A stretch of DNA of 64,000 bases from an uncultured Christensenella sp. GTDB lineage: Bacteria > Bacillota > Clostridia > Christensenellales > UBA3700. Under the pieces are notes generated by a model, which worked only from the letters and a program-made list of their open reading frames with translations, ran no database searches and had not been told where the DNA came from. The stretch lies in NCBI GenBank assembly GCA_910583995.1, contig CAJTYW010000007.1:1-64000 (forward strand), read 5' to 3'. Positions 44,364-52,697 of this stretch are shown piece by piece (positions within the stretch are counted from its first letter, which is position 1; each line of letters starts with the position of its first letter). The translations under genes and the position numbers were made by a program.

Positions 44364-44390
44364 AACCATCCCTTTACAGGATGGTTTTTT
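44364..44390 (+). terminator. Bidirectional terminator between the XRE gene and the surface-protein gene
   Basis: The stem AACCATCC/GGATGGTT has T-runs on both strands and lies between two convergent genes. Confidence 0.8.
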
Positions 44391-44426
44391 GTTATTTTTT
44401 ATTTGTGTTTTTAAAATAATATTATT

Positions 44427-47400
44427 TTATTTAGATTTCTTTCTTTTGCCAGTCTTTCTATTTGGTCTGCTATCGTCATTATCTTTAGCATCGCTTGCAT
44501 TTTCACTAACACCAGCTTCTAATATTTGATTTTGTAGCTTTTTAACCTTTTTAGCTTCACTTTCTTTTACCGCATAAAACAATATTCTTTCTTGTGGAGA
44601 CTCTAACAAGTCTAAGTTTAAAATATCGCTTTCTTTTACTACAAAAGTCCAATCTCTATACCCTTGTTTATAGTTATTTACTATTGTTCCCTTAACATTT
44701 ACTACTTCCTTTGGTTTAACATTATCGGTAGTATTATTTGGGACGAAGTTGTTTTCACTCGCTGCTTGTTGAGCATTATTTATGGCATATTGTGCATAAG
44801 GTATTGCTTGTTGCGGTATTACTTGTGGTTTATTTTTCTTTACTACAATTAAAATGATTATCAACATCAATATAAATATAATCATAAAGAAAAATACTGC
44901 AATTAATATCCACCACATATAAGACGGCATATTTTTTAGTGTTTCAATTACACTATTCATTCCGTTATCCGCATCAACATTAGGTTTACCATTTGAGCCG
45001 TTATTGTTATCCGAATCGCTTCCGTCCCCATCTGGGTTGTTACCACCATTTCCGTTGTTGTCATCATCGCCATTGCCGTCCCCGTCTGTAAACGGATTTG
45101 CACCTGTTTTAAATTTATAAGGAGCGGTTTCTTCTACACTCTCACCATTATATTCTACTGCCACATTGCCTTTGTACTCATTCTTTAATCTTAAGGCTAT
45201 TTGATAGTCAGTTGAATACTTTAATATCGCATTTCCTTCTAGTGCATCGCCTATTGTAACATCACCACTGCACTCATAAAGCACATAATCAAAATACTTT
45301 TCTATCTCTTGCGTATAATCTGACTTTAATGTTGCTCTTCCGTTTTCTTCTCCGTCCTGCCAGCCATCAATAGTTAAAACTAGTTTTTGTATATCTAAAG
45401 TTACTTGGACATTGCCTTTACTGCCGTCCTTCCATATTACATTGTCGGTTTCTCCACCATTATTGGTGTTCATTCCGTTTTTATATTGTATTTGTATTCT
45501 GTAATTATTTACTCCTACAAATGTCCAGCTATTGTTTACTTTGCCTATCTCAACATTGTCTTTATCAAACACTTTTATTACAAAATAATTTGACCAGTCA
45601 TTTGGCAAGTTAGTTATATCTTTAAAATCAAATCCGCCTGTTTTAAACACTTTTGATTGTGTGGTTTGCGGTTTTTCTACTTTTAAACTTTCTATCTCAA
45701 AGTCAAACTCTTTTTGTCCGACAATTACAAAATCGCCAACATCGTCTTTTAAGTTTACAATTACCTTGTACAATCCCACATCAGTTGGAAAGTTTGGTAT
45801 TTCCACGCCATTCTCTTTTTTATAAGTAACAACCAACGCATCAGCATTAAGACCGCCACTAACTTGCAATATTGCCTTTTGTTCACTTCCATTATATGTA
45901 ACTTTGTTTGTCTTAAGGCTAACTGTAACTTCGTTGTTTTCTTCACCTACTTTAAATGAAGAAATTGTTTCTGTTACTTCACTACCGCTTAGTAATAGCA
46001 CACTATTTGTGTTGTTATAGTCCCCATCGGTTTTTAAAGTTGCTTTTACCCAATAAGGTATTGATTGGGTTGCATTATACTTTTCAGCTATTTCTTCTAG
46101 CGTAATAGAAGTTGTACAATTTGAATTTGTATAATAAATATACTCTATTGCACTGTCATAAGTGCTATCTACACTGAGCATAGGTATAACCAAACGAATT
46201 CCGTTTATTACCTTTTCTTGCGTTGCCCAACTTACATTAATCTTCTTTTTTGTTATTTTCCATTTATGCTGTAGTTGTGGTATATTTTCCAGTTCTTCTG
46301 CAGTTGGAATTTTGTAATTGTTGCTTGCACTGCTGTTAGTACTTTCAAAGCCAATAACTTTTGCAGTGTAAAATGTTCCGTCAGCATTTACATCTTTTTC
46401 CTTTTCTCCACTATATGTAGGTGTCAAAAATGACGGCAAACCCGACACAATAGTTACCGATTGCTTAAGATTATTATATTCCAAACTATCGGAACTCCAC
46501 TTTACATTTTTAAAATCTAAATCTGCCTTATTTATTGTTATTTTAATCCAACGAACTACATCTGTCTCTAAATGATTAGAGTCGCTAGTATCCGCACTAC
46601 CTAAAAATTTAGGTTTTCTATAATCTAAAACTTGCTGTTTTTCTTCTTCCGTCCAATTGTATTTTAACGCATCTTGTTCTACTAGTGCAGTTATTTTGTT
46701 TGTCCAACTCTCTTTTATCTCAACTTTTACCCAATAATCACCTGCGTTTTCAAATGTTGTAGAATTATTTGGATATGTAAGCTTTATAAACTCATTATCT
46801 GTTTCATAAAGGTTTTTGTCATACCAATCGGTATTACTGTTCGAATTTACAATTTCACTTAAAGTGTGTGCTTTTTCATTATATGTTGTCTCCAAATCTT
46901 GGGGATTTTGCACTCCATTTTTCAAGCCTTCTATTATTTTACTTAAATTTATATGTATTGCAGGTCTAATCCCATAAGTTTCCGTAACAAGTGGAGTAGT
47001 ACTATTACCCGTAGCTTGTAAAGTTCTGACATAGTGAGAATCGCCGGCATTTGCAGTTCTTAGCCAAGCTTCACTAGATACACTTGACTTAACTTGTCTT
47101 TGATAACTACTTAATCTCCAAATAGAACTTGTGTCCATTTGGTTATCTGCTCCTGTTTCAGTAAAAGAAGGTAACCATATATAATCCTCTCCCCAAGCAT
47201 CATAACGAATACCATTAAAAGTTTCTGCAGGTTGATAATTAACACCAGGATACCAACCAGTGGTTAATGAATGAAGTGCTTCATTAGGAGAATGATAGTC
47301 TGTTCCCCTGCCTATTCTAGTTTGAATTTGTTGGTATTTAATATACTTAGGCTTTACCAAATAATTGCTTGCAAAATTGTTATTATCTCCACTATTAAAT

Positions 47401-47957
47401 AGTGACCACATTGAATCTGTAATAAGATTATTGCGAACAATACTGTTAGAATAAATATTGTCTCCCCTTGTACCAGCTCTTCCATTATATTGAGATTTAG
47501 TTAAACTATCTGCAAGATACAAAGTCATAATAATATTGTCGTTACTCTCTAAATCGGCAAGGGTTAAGGATGCAACCATCCAATTTTTACCATCTAATTT
47601 TACTACTAAGCCATTGTCGTTACCTTTATTATTATTCAATTTTTTATTTATTTCTCGTGCATTTAGCACATAACTTTCAGTCTGTTCGTCTTCAAATTGC
47701 TTTATGTAAGATACGGGATTATCAATGCCATTAAACAATTTGTCTTGCAAGTCTTTTACCACTAAATAGTTTATGATACCTATATTTTTATCATACAAAT
47801 CAGCACCATTTGCAACGCTTACAGCGGAATTAATATTGTTTAAAGCAAAAACTTTATTTGGAGAAAGGAAAAAAGATACAATTATACTAAATAAAAATGC
47901 TATTAAAAAAATAAAAACAGCTACAAAAAGATTAAATTTTTTCTTGCTTTTGTACAT
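44427..47957 (-). CDS. Large surface protein with DUF6273-like head, Ig-like repeats and C-terminal membrane anchor
   Basis: 1176 residues. A signal peptide lies at about 8-38. The head (about 90-345) ends in YGIRPAIHINLSK and resembles DUF6273. Beta-sandwich segments of the MBG/Ig type follow, for example VTYNGSEQKAI with FPTDVGLYKVIVNLKD. A low-complexity Gly/Asp/Asn linker (about 985-1030) precedes a membrane helix near 1040-1065 and a basic cytoplasmic tail of about 110 residues. It has no LPXTG motif. Binding partners are unknown. AAGGAG lies ten bases before the ATG. The upstream DNA is a putative invertible promoter in the OFF orientation, so it is probably phase-variable together with the 12579-14810 gene. 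Confidence 0.75.
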   Translation of the reverse strand: MYKSKKKFNLFVAVFIFLIAFLFSIIVSFFLSPNKVFALNNINSAVSVANGADLYDKNIGIINYLVVKDLQDKLFNGIDNPVSYIKQFEDEQTESYVLNAREINKKLNNNKGNDNGLVVKLDGKNWMVASLTLADLESNDNIIMTLYLADSLTKSQYNGRAGTRGDNIYSNSIVRNNLITDSMWSLFNSGDNNNFASNYLVKPKYIKYQQIQTRIGRGTDYHSPNEALHSLTTGWYPGVNYQPAETFNGIRYDAWGEDYIWLPSFTETGADNQMDTSSIWRLSSYQRQVKSSVSSEAWLRTANAGDSHYVRTLQATGNSTTPLVTETYGIRPAIHINLSKIIEGLKNGVQNPQDLETTYNEKAHTLSEIVNSNSNTDWYDKNLYETDNEFIKLTYPNNSTTFENAGDYWVKVEIKESWTNKITALVEQDALKYNWTEEEKQQVLDYRKPKFLGSADTSDSNHLETDVVRWIKITINKADLDFKNVKWSSDSLEYNNLKQSVTIVSGLPSFLTPTYSGEKEKDVNADGTFYTAKVIGFESTNSSASNNYKIPTAEELENIPQLQHKWKITKKKINVSWATQEKVINGIRLVIPMLSVDSTYDSAIEYIYYTNSNCTTSITLEEIAEKYNATQSIPYWVKATLKTDGDYNNTNSVLLLSGSEVTETISSFKVGEENNEVTVSLKTNKVTYNGSEQKAILQVSGGLNADALVVTYKKENGVEIPNFPTDVGLYKVIVNLKDDVGDFVIVGQKEFDFEIESLKVEKPQTTQSKVFKTGGFDFKDITNLPNDWSNYFVIKVFDKDNVEIGKVNNSWTFVGVNNYRIQIQYKNGMNTNNGGETDNVIWKDGSKGNVQVTLDIQKLVLTIDGWQDGEENGRATLKSDYTQEIEKYFDYVLYECSGDVTIGDALEGNAILKYSTDYQIALRLKNEYKGNVAVEYNGESVEETAPYKFKTGANPFTDGDGNGDDDNNGNGGNNPDGDGSDSDNNNGSNGKPNVDADNGMNSVIETLKNMPSYMWWILIAVFFFMIIFILMLIIILIVVKKNKPQVIPQQAIPYAQYAINNAQQAASENNFVPNNTTDNVKPKEVVNVKGTIVNNYKQGYRDWTFVVKESDILNLDLLESPQERILFYAVKESEAKKVKKLQNQILEAGVSENASDAKDNDDSRPNRKTGKRKKSK

Positions 47958-48000
47958 TTGATTTTTCTCCTTAAAGTATACTTATTAAAATAAACTATAT

Positions 48001-48028
48001 GTACATAGAATATATATAATCTATGTAC
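48001..48028 (+). repeat. Switch B, gene-proximal inverted repeat
   Basis: 28 bp complementary to 48152-48179 with a single mismatch. It is itself a dyad, GTACATAGA-N10-TCTATGTAC, with the same arms as switch A. It lies 43 bases upstream of the start codon at 47957. Confidence 0.9.
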
Positions 48029-48151
48029 ATTTTGGTGCAATTGTAAGATTTTCAACCTAAAGTTTTGGTATAAATTAGATAAACTTCTTACAAAATATAT
48101 ATTTTAATATTGACATTACTTTACTTTTAATCTTATAATATAATTGAAAAA
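48029..48151 (+). other. Putative invertible DNA segment (switch B)
   Basis: 123 bases between the inverted repeats, exactly the same length as in switch A. Shared internal blocks are TTTTGG-N-GCAATT next to the proximal repeat and CTTACAAA before the promoter. The enclosed promoter faces away from the surface gene. Confidence 0.75.
48110..48139 (+). promoter_or_regulatory. Consensus sigma-A promoter inside switch B, pointing away from the surface gene
   Basis: TTGACA (48110-48115) and TATAAT (48134-48139) match the consensus exactly with an 18-base spacer, as in switch A. The outward transcript would end at the hairpin at 48429-48459. After inversion the -10 box would fall at 48041-48046 and give a leader of about 77 bases for the surface gene. 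Confidence 0.85.
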
Positions 48152-48179
48152 GTACATAGATTATATATATTCTATGTGC
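48152..48179 (-). repeat. Switch B, distal inverted repeat
   Basis: Inverse complement of 48001-48028 with one mismatch (GTGC in place of GTAC at the outer end). The block ACCCCCGATTTTCG follows at 48217, 37 bases beyond the repeat, as it does outside switch A. Confidence 0.88.
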
Positions 48180-48428
48180 ATTTTTTTAACTTAACTTTTG
48201 CTATAATTTGCAAATTACCCCCGATTTTCGGAGCGATTATTGCGGTTTTATACTTTTTAACTTGCTTTAAACTTTACATAAAAAAATAGCACTTAAATTT
48301 AAAATATTTTAAGCGTATTTTTCAGGATAAATAGTTTTGCTATTATTTTTTTAGAATATTTATGGCTAATAAAATTATCATATTTATAGATTATTTACTG
48401 CATTTGTAACAAAACAAATTAAAAACAA

Positions 48429-48459
48429 AAAAGCCAAACATTTAGTTTGGCTTTTATTT
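48429..48459 (-). terminator. Bidirectional terminator between the SRP RNA and switch B
   Basis: An 11-bp perfect stem (AAAAGCCAAAC/GTTTGGCTTTT) with T-runs on both strands. It ends the SRP RNA and would stop the outward transcript of switch B. Confidence 0.8.
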
Positions 48460-48468
48460 TTAAAAAAT

Positions 48469-48737
48469 ACTACGCAACTATTTTCGATATAACATACCGA
48501 AGCGATTCCTTAAACAGGTGGCTACTTCAAAGCTACCTTGTGGCACATAGTAAAATCTGCTTAATGCTGCTGCGGTCAAGCCCTGACATGGTTCACAGCA
48601 TACTATTGCACAAGACCTTGATATCAACACTCCTTATTCAAGTCAGACCTTCCATACACTATACCTAGAATAGTATTCAGTCCTGCTATAGCGGATTGCA
48701 GGTACAGGGCACCGCTAGCTCCCCACTTAGCGTAGTA
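48469..48737 (-). ncRNA. ffs: Signal recognition particle RNA, large (Alu-domain) type
   Basis: About 268 bases. The minus strand contains GCGGTGCCCTGTACCTGCAA and TCCGCTATAGCAGG of the Alu-type 5' domain, and GTGAACCATGTCAGG followed by CAGCAGCATTAAGCAG of the SRP54-binding helix 8. The 5' and 3' ends pair (CTACGC/GCGTAG). With SRP protein Ffh it targets membrane and secreted proteins to the translocon. The size and Alu domain are those of Bacillus/Clostridium scRNA rather than the short E. coli form. A consensus promoter lies just upstream. Confidence 0.9.
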
Positions 48738-48742
48738 AAAGT

Positions 48743-48771
48743 ATTATATCATAGTTTACCTTTAAAGTCAA
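48743..48771 (-). promoter_or_regulatory. Promoter of the SRP RNA
   Basis: On the minus strand TTGACT (48766-48771) and TATAAT (48743-48748) have a 17-base spacer; transcription would start a few bases before the RNA's paired 5' end. Confidence 0.8.
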
Positions 48772-48864
48772 TAGATAAAACAAAAAGGAATTTGCTTTAT
48801 TGATATTATTTACTTATTATGTCGATTATAAAAATTACATTTAATTTTATAAACGCTTTAAACA

Positions 48865-48890
48865 AATGCACCTAAGATTAGGTGCATTTT
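48865..48890 (-). terminator. Terminator after dnaJ
   Basis: A 12-bp perfect stem (AAATGCACCTAA/TTAGGTGCATTT) with a two-base loop lies just past the dnaJ stop. Confidence 0.75.
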
Positions 48891-48907
48891 GCTTTGTTCA
48901 TTAAAAA

Positions 48908-50047
48908 TTATTTCTCTCCAAGCCATTTTGAGCGGAAAGTTTTGCGTTTTTCATACTGCTTATCTGTCAATGATTCTTCAAAAGCTTTTAGCAAATCTTG
49001 TTGCTTTTTGCTTAGTTTTTGCGGAGTATCAATTTCCACAGTAACATATAAGTCACCATAAACTTGCTTTTTCAAATACTTAACGCCGTAGCCTTTTACT
49101 CTAAATTTAGTACCAGTTGCAGTACCAGGTGGAATAGTAATAGTTACAGTCTTATCAGTAGTTGGTATTTCAACTTTTGCGCCATTGATAGCATCGCTCA
49201 TAGAAATAGGCAGTTTATAATACAAATCGTATCCTTCCCTTACAAATAATGGGTGAGCTTTTACATTGATAACAATTATCAATCTACCATTTTGACCGCC
49301 ATTTATACCAACTTCACCTTCATTGTAATAAGTAATAGTTTGACCATTATCAACACCGGCAGGGATAGTAACAGGAATAACTCTTTCCTTTTTAATAGTA
49401 CCTTCACCACGGCAAGTTTTGCATTTATCAGTGATAATTTTACCACTTCCGCCACATTTAGGACATTTTGTTCTTACAGTTTGTCTACCAAAAATTGTGT
49501 TTTGAGTCATAGTAACTGTACCACTGCCGTGACAATCAGGACAAGTAGTAATCTTTGAAGGGTCACTTGCACCGCTACCTTTACAATCAGGACATTTTTC
49601 CGTACGATATACTTTTACAGATTTTTCAGTACCTTTAATAGACTCTTCAAAAGTGATATCCAAACGCATTGTAATGTCATCACCATCAATAGGCATATTT
49701 GCACGATTAGTTCTGCCACCACCGAAAAATGTACTGAATATATCTTCAAAACCACCGAATCCGCCAAAGCCACCACTGCCGCCACTAAAGCCGCCACCAT
49801 TAAATTGTGGTCCGTCTTCTGTGCCATACTGGTCATAATTAGCTTTTTTCTGCGGGTCGGAAAGCACATCGTAAGCGTGATTAATTTCCTTAAAAGTTTC
49901 TTCCGCTTGTTTTCTTTCCGCTTCTGGTTTAGTAGCATATCTGTCAGGGTGATATTTCATAACTGCTTTTCGATAAGCAGATTTAATCTCTTGCTCACTC
50001 GCACCTTTTGATACACCAAGCAATTCATAATAATCTTTATTTGCCAT
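48908..50047 (-). CDS. dnaJ: Co-chaperone DnaJ
   Basis: 379-residue Hsp40 that stimulates DnaK's ATPase and delivers unfolded clients. The J domain (about 1-70) has the HPDR motif, then a Gly/Phe-rich region. Four zinc-binding repeats follow: CPDCKGSG, CPDCHGSG, CPKCGGSG and CKTCRGEG. The C-terminal substrate-binding domain is complete. It is the last gene of hrcA-grpE-dnaK-dnaJ, 214 bases after dnaK, with a hairpin and a dispersed intergenic motif between. Confidence 0.97.
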   Translation of the reverse strand: MANKDYYELLGVSKGASEQEIKSAYRKAVMKYHPDRYATKPEAERKQAEETFKEINHAYDVLSDPQKKANYDQYGTEDGPQFNGGGFSGGSGGFGGFGGFEDIFSTFFGGGRTNRANMPIDGDDITMRLDITFEESIKGTEKSVKVYRTEKCPDCKGSGASDPSKITTCPDCHGSGTVTMTQNTIFGRQTVRTKCPKCGGSGKIITDKCKTCRGEGTIKKERVIPVTIPAGVDNGQTITYYNEGEVGINGGQNGRLIIVINVKAHPLFVREGYDLYYKLPISMSDAINGAKVEIPTTDKTVTITIPPGTATGTKFRVKGYGVKYLKKQVYGDLYVTVEIDTPQKLSKKQQDLLKAFEESLTDKQYEKRKTFRSKWLGEK

Positions 50048-50206
50048 AAATATTTCCTTATATAAATCAAAAATAAATTTTGTTTTACCGCTATTGATTT
50101 TATAAATTAATCAAAAACAATACAAAAATCGGTACTAATGCTACTTTTTTTCAAAAGCACACTAATTAAAACACATTAAACAAAACTTATTTTGTAATAC
50201 GACTAA

Positions 50207-50230
50207 TTTCGCCGATTTTAGTCGGCGAAA
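50207..50230 (-). terminator. Hairpin after dnaK
   Basis: A nine-base-pair stem (TTTCGCCGA/TCGGCGAAA). It lacks a T-run on the side needed for termination of dnaK, so it may instead weaken read-through into dnaJ or protect the mRNA end. Confidence 0.45.
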
Positions 50231-50261
50231 AAAGTCAAAGGGTTAGTTTTAGTTGTTTTTA

Positions 50262-52073
50262 TTATTCTTCAGGATTTGCATCAACCACGCCGTCATCAGG
50301 TTTAGCACCATTTTGAGCAGCTTCGGCTTGAGCTGTTTCTTGATAAATTCTAGTAAAGATAGGTCCTGTTACTTCGCTCATTGTTTCAATAACTTTACGG
50401 ATTTTTTCAGCTTCTGTTTCTTTAGCTAAATCTTCTTTTGCTTTATCAATTGCTTCTTGAATTTTTGTTTTTTCGTCTTCAGTAAGTTTTTCGCCATTCT
50501 CTTTCATAAACTTTTCAGATGCAAATATCAATTGCTCTGCTTCGTTTTTAGCTTCTACAGCTTCCTTACGCTTTTTATCTTCTTCTGCATATTTTTCTGC
50601 ATCTTTAACAGCTGCATCAATATCAGAATCACTCAAATTAGAAGATGCTGTAATTGTTACGCTTTGAGTTTTGTTTGTACCTTTATCCAAAGCTTTAACA
50701 TTAACTATACCATTTGCATCAATATCAAAAGTGATTTCGATTTGTGGTACACCACGTGGAGCTGGTGGAATTCCGTCCAAAACAAATCTACCTAAAGTTT
50801 TGTTATCGCTCGCCATACTTCTCTCACCTTGTAAAACGTGAACATCAACGGCTGGTTGATTGTCTGCATAAGTTGAGAAAACTTGAGATTTGCTTGTTGG
50901 GATAGATGTATTTCTTGGGATAAGCACAGTAAATACACCGCCTGCAGTTTCAATACCTAGTGACAATGGTGTTACGTCTACAAGCACCATATCTTTTACA
51001 TCACCAGTCAAAACACCACCTTGAATTGCAGCACCGATTGCAACACATTCATCAGGGTTAATACCCTTATATGGCTCTTTGCCTGTTGCTTTTTTAACTG
51101 CTTCTACAACAGCTGGAATACGAGTTGAACCACCAACCAAAATAACTTTAGCAATATCACTGCTTGACAAACCTGCATCTGACAATGCTTGACGAAGTGG
51201 TTTCATAGTTCTTTCTACCAAATCAGAAGTCATTTGGTCAAACTTAGCTCTTGTTAGGTCAATATCAATTGATTTTGGGCCTTCTGCATTTACAGTGATA
51301 AATGGAAGGTTGATATTTGTTTTAGATAGGCTTGAAAGCTCAATTTTAGCTTTTTCTGCAGCTTCAATAAGTCTTTGCATAGCCATTTTATCTTTTGACA
51401 AATCAATATTTTCTGCCTTTTTAAATTCGTCTAAAATGTAATCTGCAATTCTCTTGTCAAAGTCGTCGCCACCAAGTTTGTTATCACCACAAGTAGCCAA
51501 AACTTGGAACATACCATTATCAAGTTCTAGTACAGATACGTCGAAAGTACCGCCACCTAAGTCATAAATCAAAACTTTTTGAGCGTTTGTTGTATCTTTA
51601 TCCACACCATAAGCAAGTGCTGCAGCTGTTGGTTCATTGATAATACGAAGAACATCAAGACCTGCAATTTTACCTGCGTCTTTTGTTGCTTGTCTTTGAG
51701 CATCTGTAAAGTATGCAGGAACAGTAATAACAGCTTGAGTTACTTTTTCACCAAGAAAAGCTTCGGCATCTTGTTTTAATTTGCCAAGTACCATACTTGA
51801 GATTTCTTGTGGAGTAAAGTTTTTACCATCGATAGCAACTTTATAGTCACTACCCATATGTCTTTTGATTGAAGAAATTGTTCTGTCAGTGTTTGCCACA
51901 GCTTGTCGTTTAGCAGGTGCACCAACTAATCTTTCACCGTCTTTTGCAAAAGCAACTACAGACGGAGTTGTTCTGTTACCTTCAGCATTAGCTATTACTT
52001 GTGGTTCGCCACCTTCCATAACAGCTACGCAAGAGTTAGTTGTACCTAAATCGATACCAATTATTTTTGCCAT
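50262..52073 (-). CDS. dnaK: Chaperone DnaK (Hsp70)
   Basis: 603-residue ATP-dependent chaperone. The start IGIDLGTTNSCVAVMEG and the IYDLGGGTFDVS, NEPTAAALAYG and VGGSTRIPAV motifs form the ATPase domain (about 1-370). The linker with DVTPLSLGIETAGG, the substrate-binding beta domain and a helical lid follow. The Gram-positive type deletion in the first quarter appears present, consistent with the short total length. It follows grpE by 63 bases and works with GrpE and DnaJ. It is controlled by HrcA through the CIRCE element at 53743. Confidence 0.98.
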   Translation of the reverse strand: MAKIIGIDLGTTNSCVAVMEGGEPQVIANAEGNRTTPSVVAFAKDGERLVGAPAKRQAVANTDRTISSIKRHMGSDYKVAIDGKNFTPQEISSMVLGKLKQDAEAFLGEKVTQAVITVPAYFTDAQRQATKDAGKIAGLDVLRIINEPTAAALAYGVDKDTTNAQKVLIYDLGGGTFDVSVLELDNGMFQVLATCGDNKLGGDDFDKRIADYILDEFKKAENIDLSKDKMAMQRLIEAAEKAKIELSSLSKTNINLPFITVNAEGPKSIDIDLTRAKFDQMTSDLVERTMKPLRQALSDAGLSSSDIAKVILVGGSTRIPAVVEAVKKATGKEPYKGINPDECVAIGAAIQGGVLTGDVKDMVLVDVTPLSLGIETAGGVFTVLIPRNTSIPTSKSQVFSTYADNQPAVDVHVLQGERSMASDNKTLGRFVLDGIPPAPRGVPQIEITFDIDANGIVNVKALDKGTNKTQSVTITASSNLSDSDIDAAVKDAEKYAEEDKKRKEAVEAKNEAEQLIFASEKFMKENGEKLTEDEKTKIQEAIDKAKEDLAKETEAEKIRKVIETMSEVTGPIFTRIYQETAQAEAAQNGAKPDDGVVDANPEE

Positions 52074-52136
52074 TTTTATATCTCCTTTTTAAGTAATAAT
52101 TTCATTTATTTAAATAACAATTAGTTATTGTAAGCC

Positions 52137-52694
52137 TTATTTTGCTACTACAACACTTGCGTGTCTTAAAATTTTATCATTTATTTTGTAGCCTTTTTCA
52201 TATACTTGAACACATTTACCGCTATTTGCTTCATCGTCCACTTGCATTAGTGCATTGTGCAGATTAGGGTCAAATTCCTTTCCGATACATTCAATTTCAG
52301 TAATGTTGTTTCTTTCAAATATAGTTTCAATCTGTTTTTTTACTTTAGATAGTCCTTCTTTAATTCCGTCTGGCATATCAAGACTCATTGCACGCTCTAA
52401 GTTATCTACAACAGGTAAAAAAGTTAAAATCGCATCGTTTTTGCCGTCGTTATACATATCTCTTGCTATGTTTTCATTACGCTTTTTGATATTTTCCATA
52501 TCGGCTTTCATTCTTAGTGCATAGTTTTGAAGTTTGTCATTTTCTTCAAGTAATCTTTGCATTTCTGCCTGTGATTTACTTTTTCTTTTTGGCTTTTCTG
52601 TCTTTTCTTCTGCCTTGTCTTGAGTTTCAGCACTCTCTGTACTTTCAACCTTTTCTTCTAAGACTTCGTCTTGCAAATTTTCCTTTTCTTCCAT
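52137..52694 (-). CDS. grpE: Nucleotide exchange factor GrpE
   Basis: 185-residue factor that releases ADP from DnaK. An acidic, disordered N-terminus (about 1-45) is followed by a long coiled coil (QAEMQRLLEENDKLQNYALRM) and a C-terminal beta domain with FDPNLHNALMQVDDE. Length is normal. It lies three bases downstream of hrcA, so the two are translationally close. Confidence 0.95.
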   Translation of the reverse strand: MEEKENLQDEVLEEKVESTESAETQDKAEEKTEKPKRKSKSQAEMQRLLEENDKLQNYALRMKADMENIKKRNENIARDMYNDGKNDAILTFLPVVDNLERAMSLDMPDGIKEGLSKVKKQIETIFERNNITEIECIGKEFDPNLHNALMQVDDEANSGKCVQVYEKGYKINDKILRHASVVVAK

Positions 52695-52697
52695 TTT

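Noticed and set aside
48447..48668. Plus-strand open reading frame of 73 codons
   Set aside because: It lies inside the SRP RNA on the opposite strand and has no ribosome binding site; the RNA signatures explain the sequence.
49253..49558. Plus-strand frame of 101 codons inside dnaJ
   Set aside because: Antisense shadow of the DnaJ zinc-finger region; low-complexity Ser/Thr/Asn composition and no start signal.
50207..50230. Strong rho-independent terminator after dnaK
   Set aside because: The stem is good but no T-run follows on the minus strand, so it is listed only as a hairpin of uncertain role.
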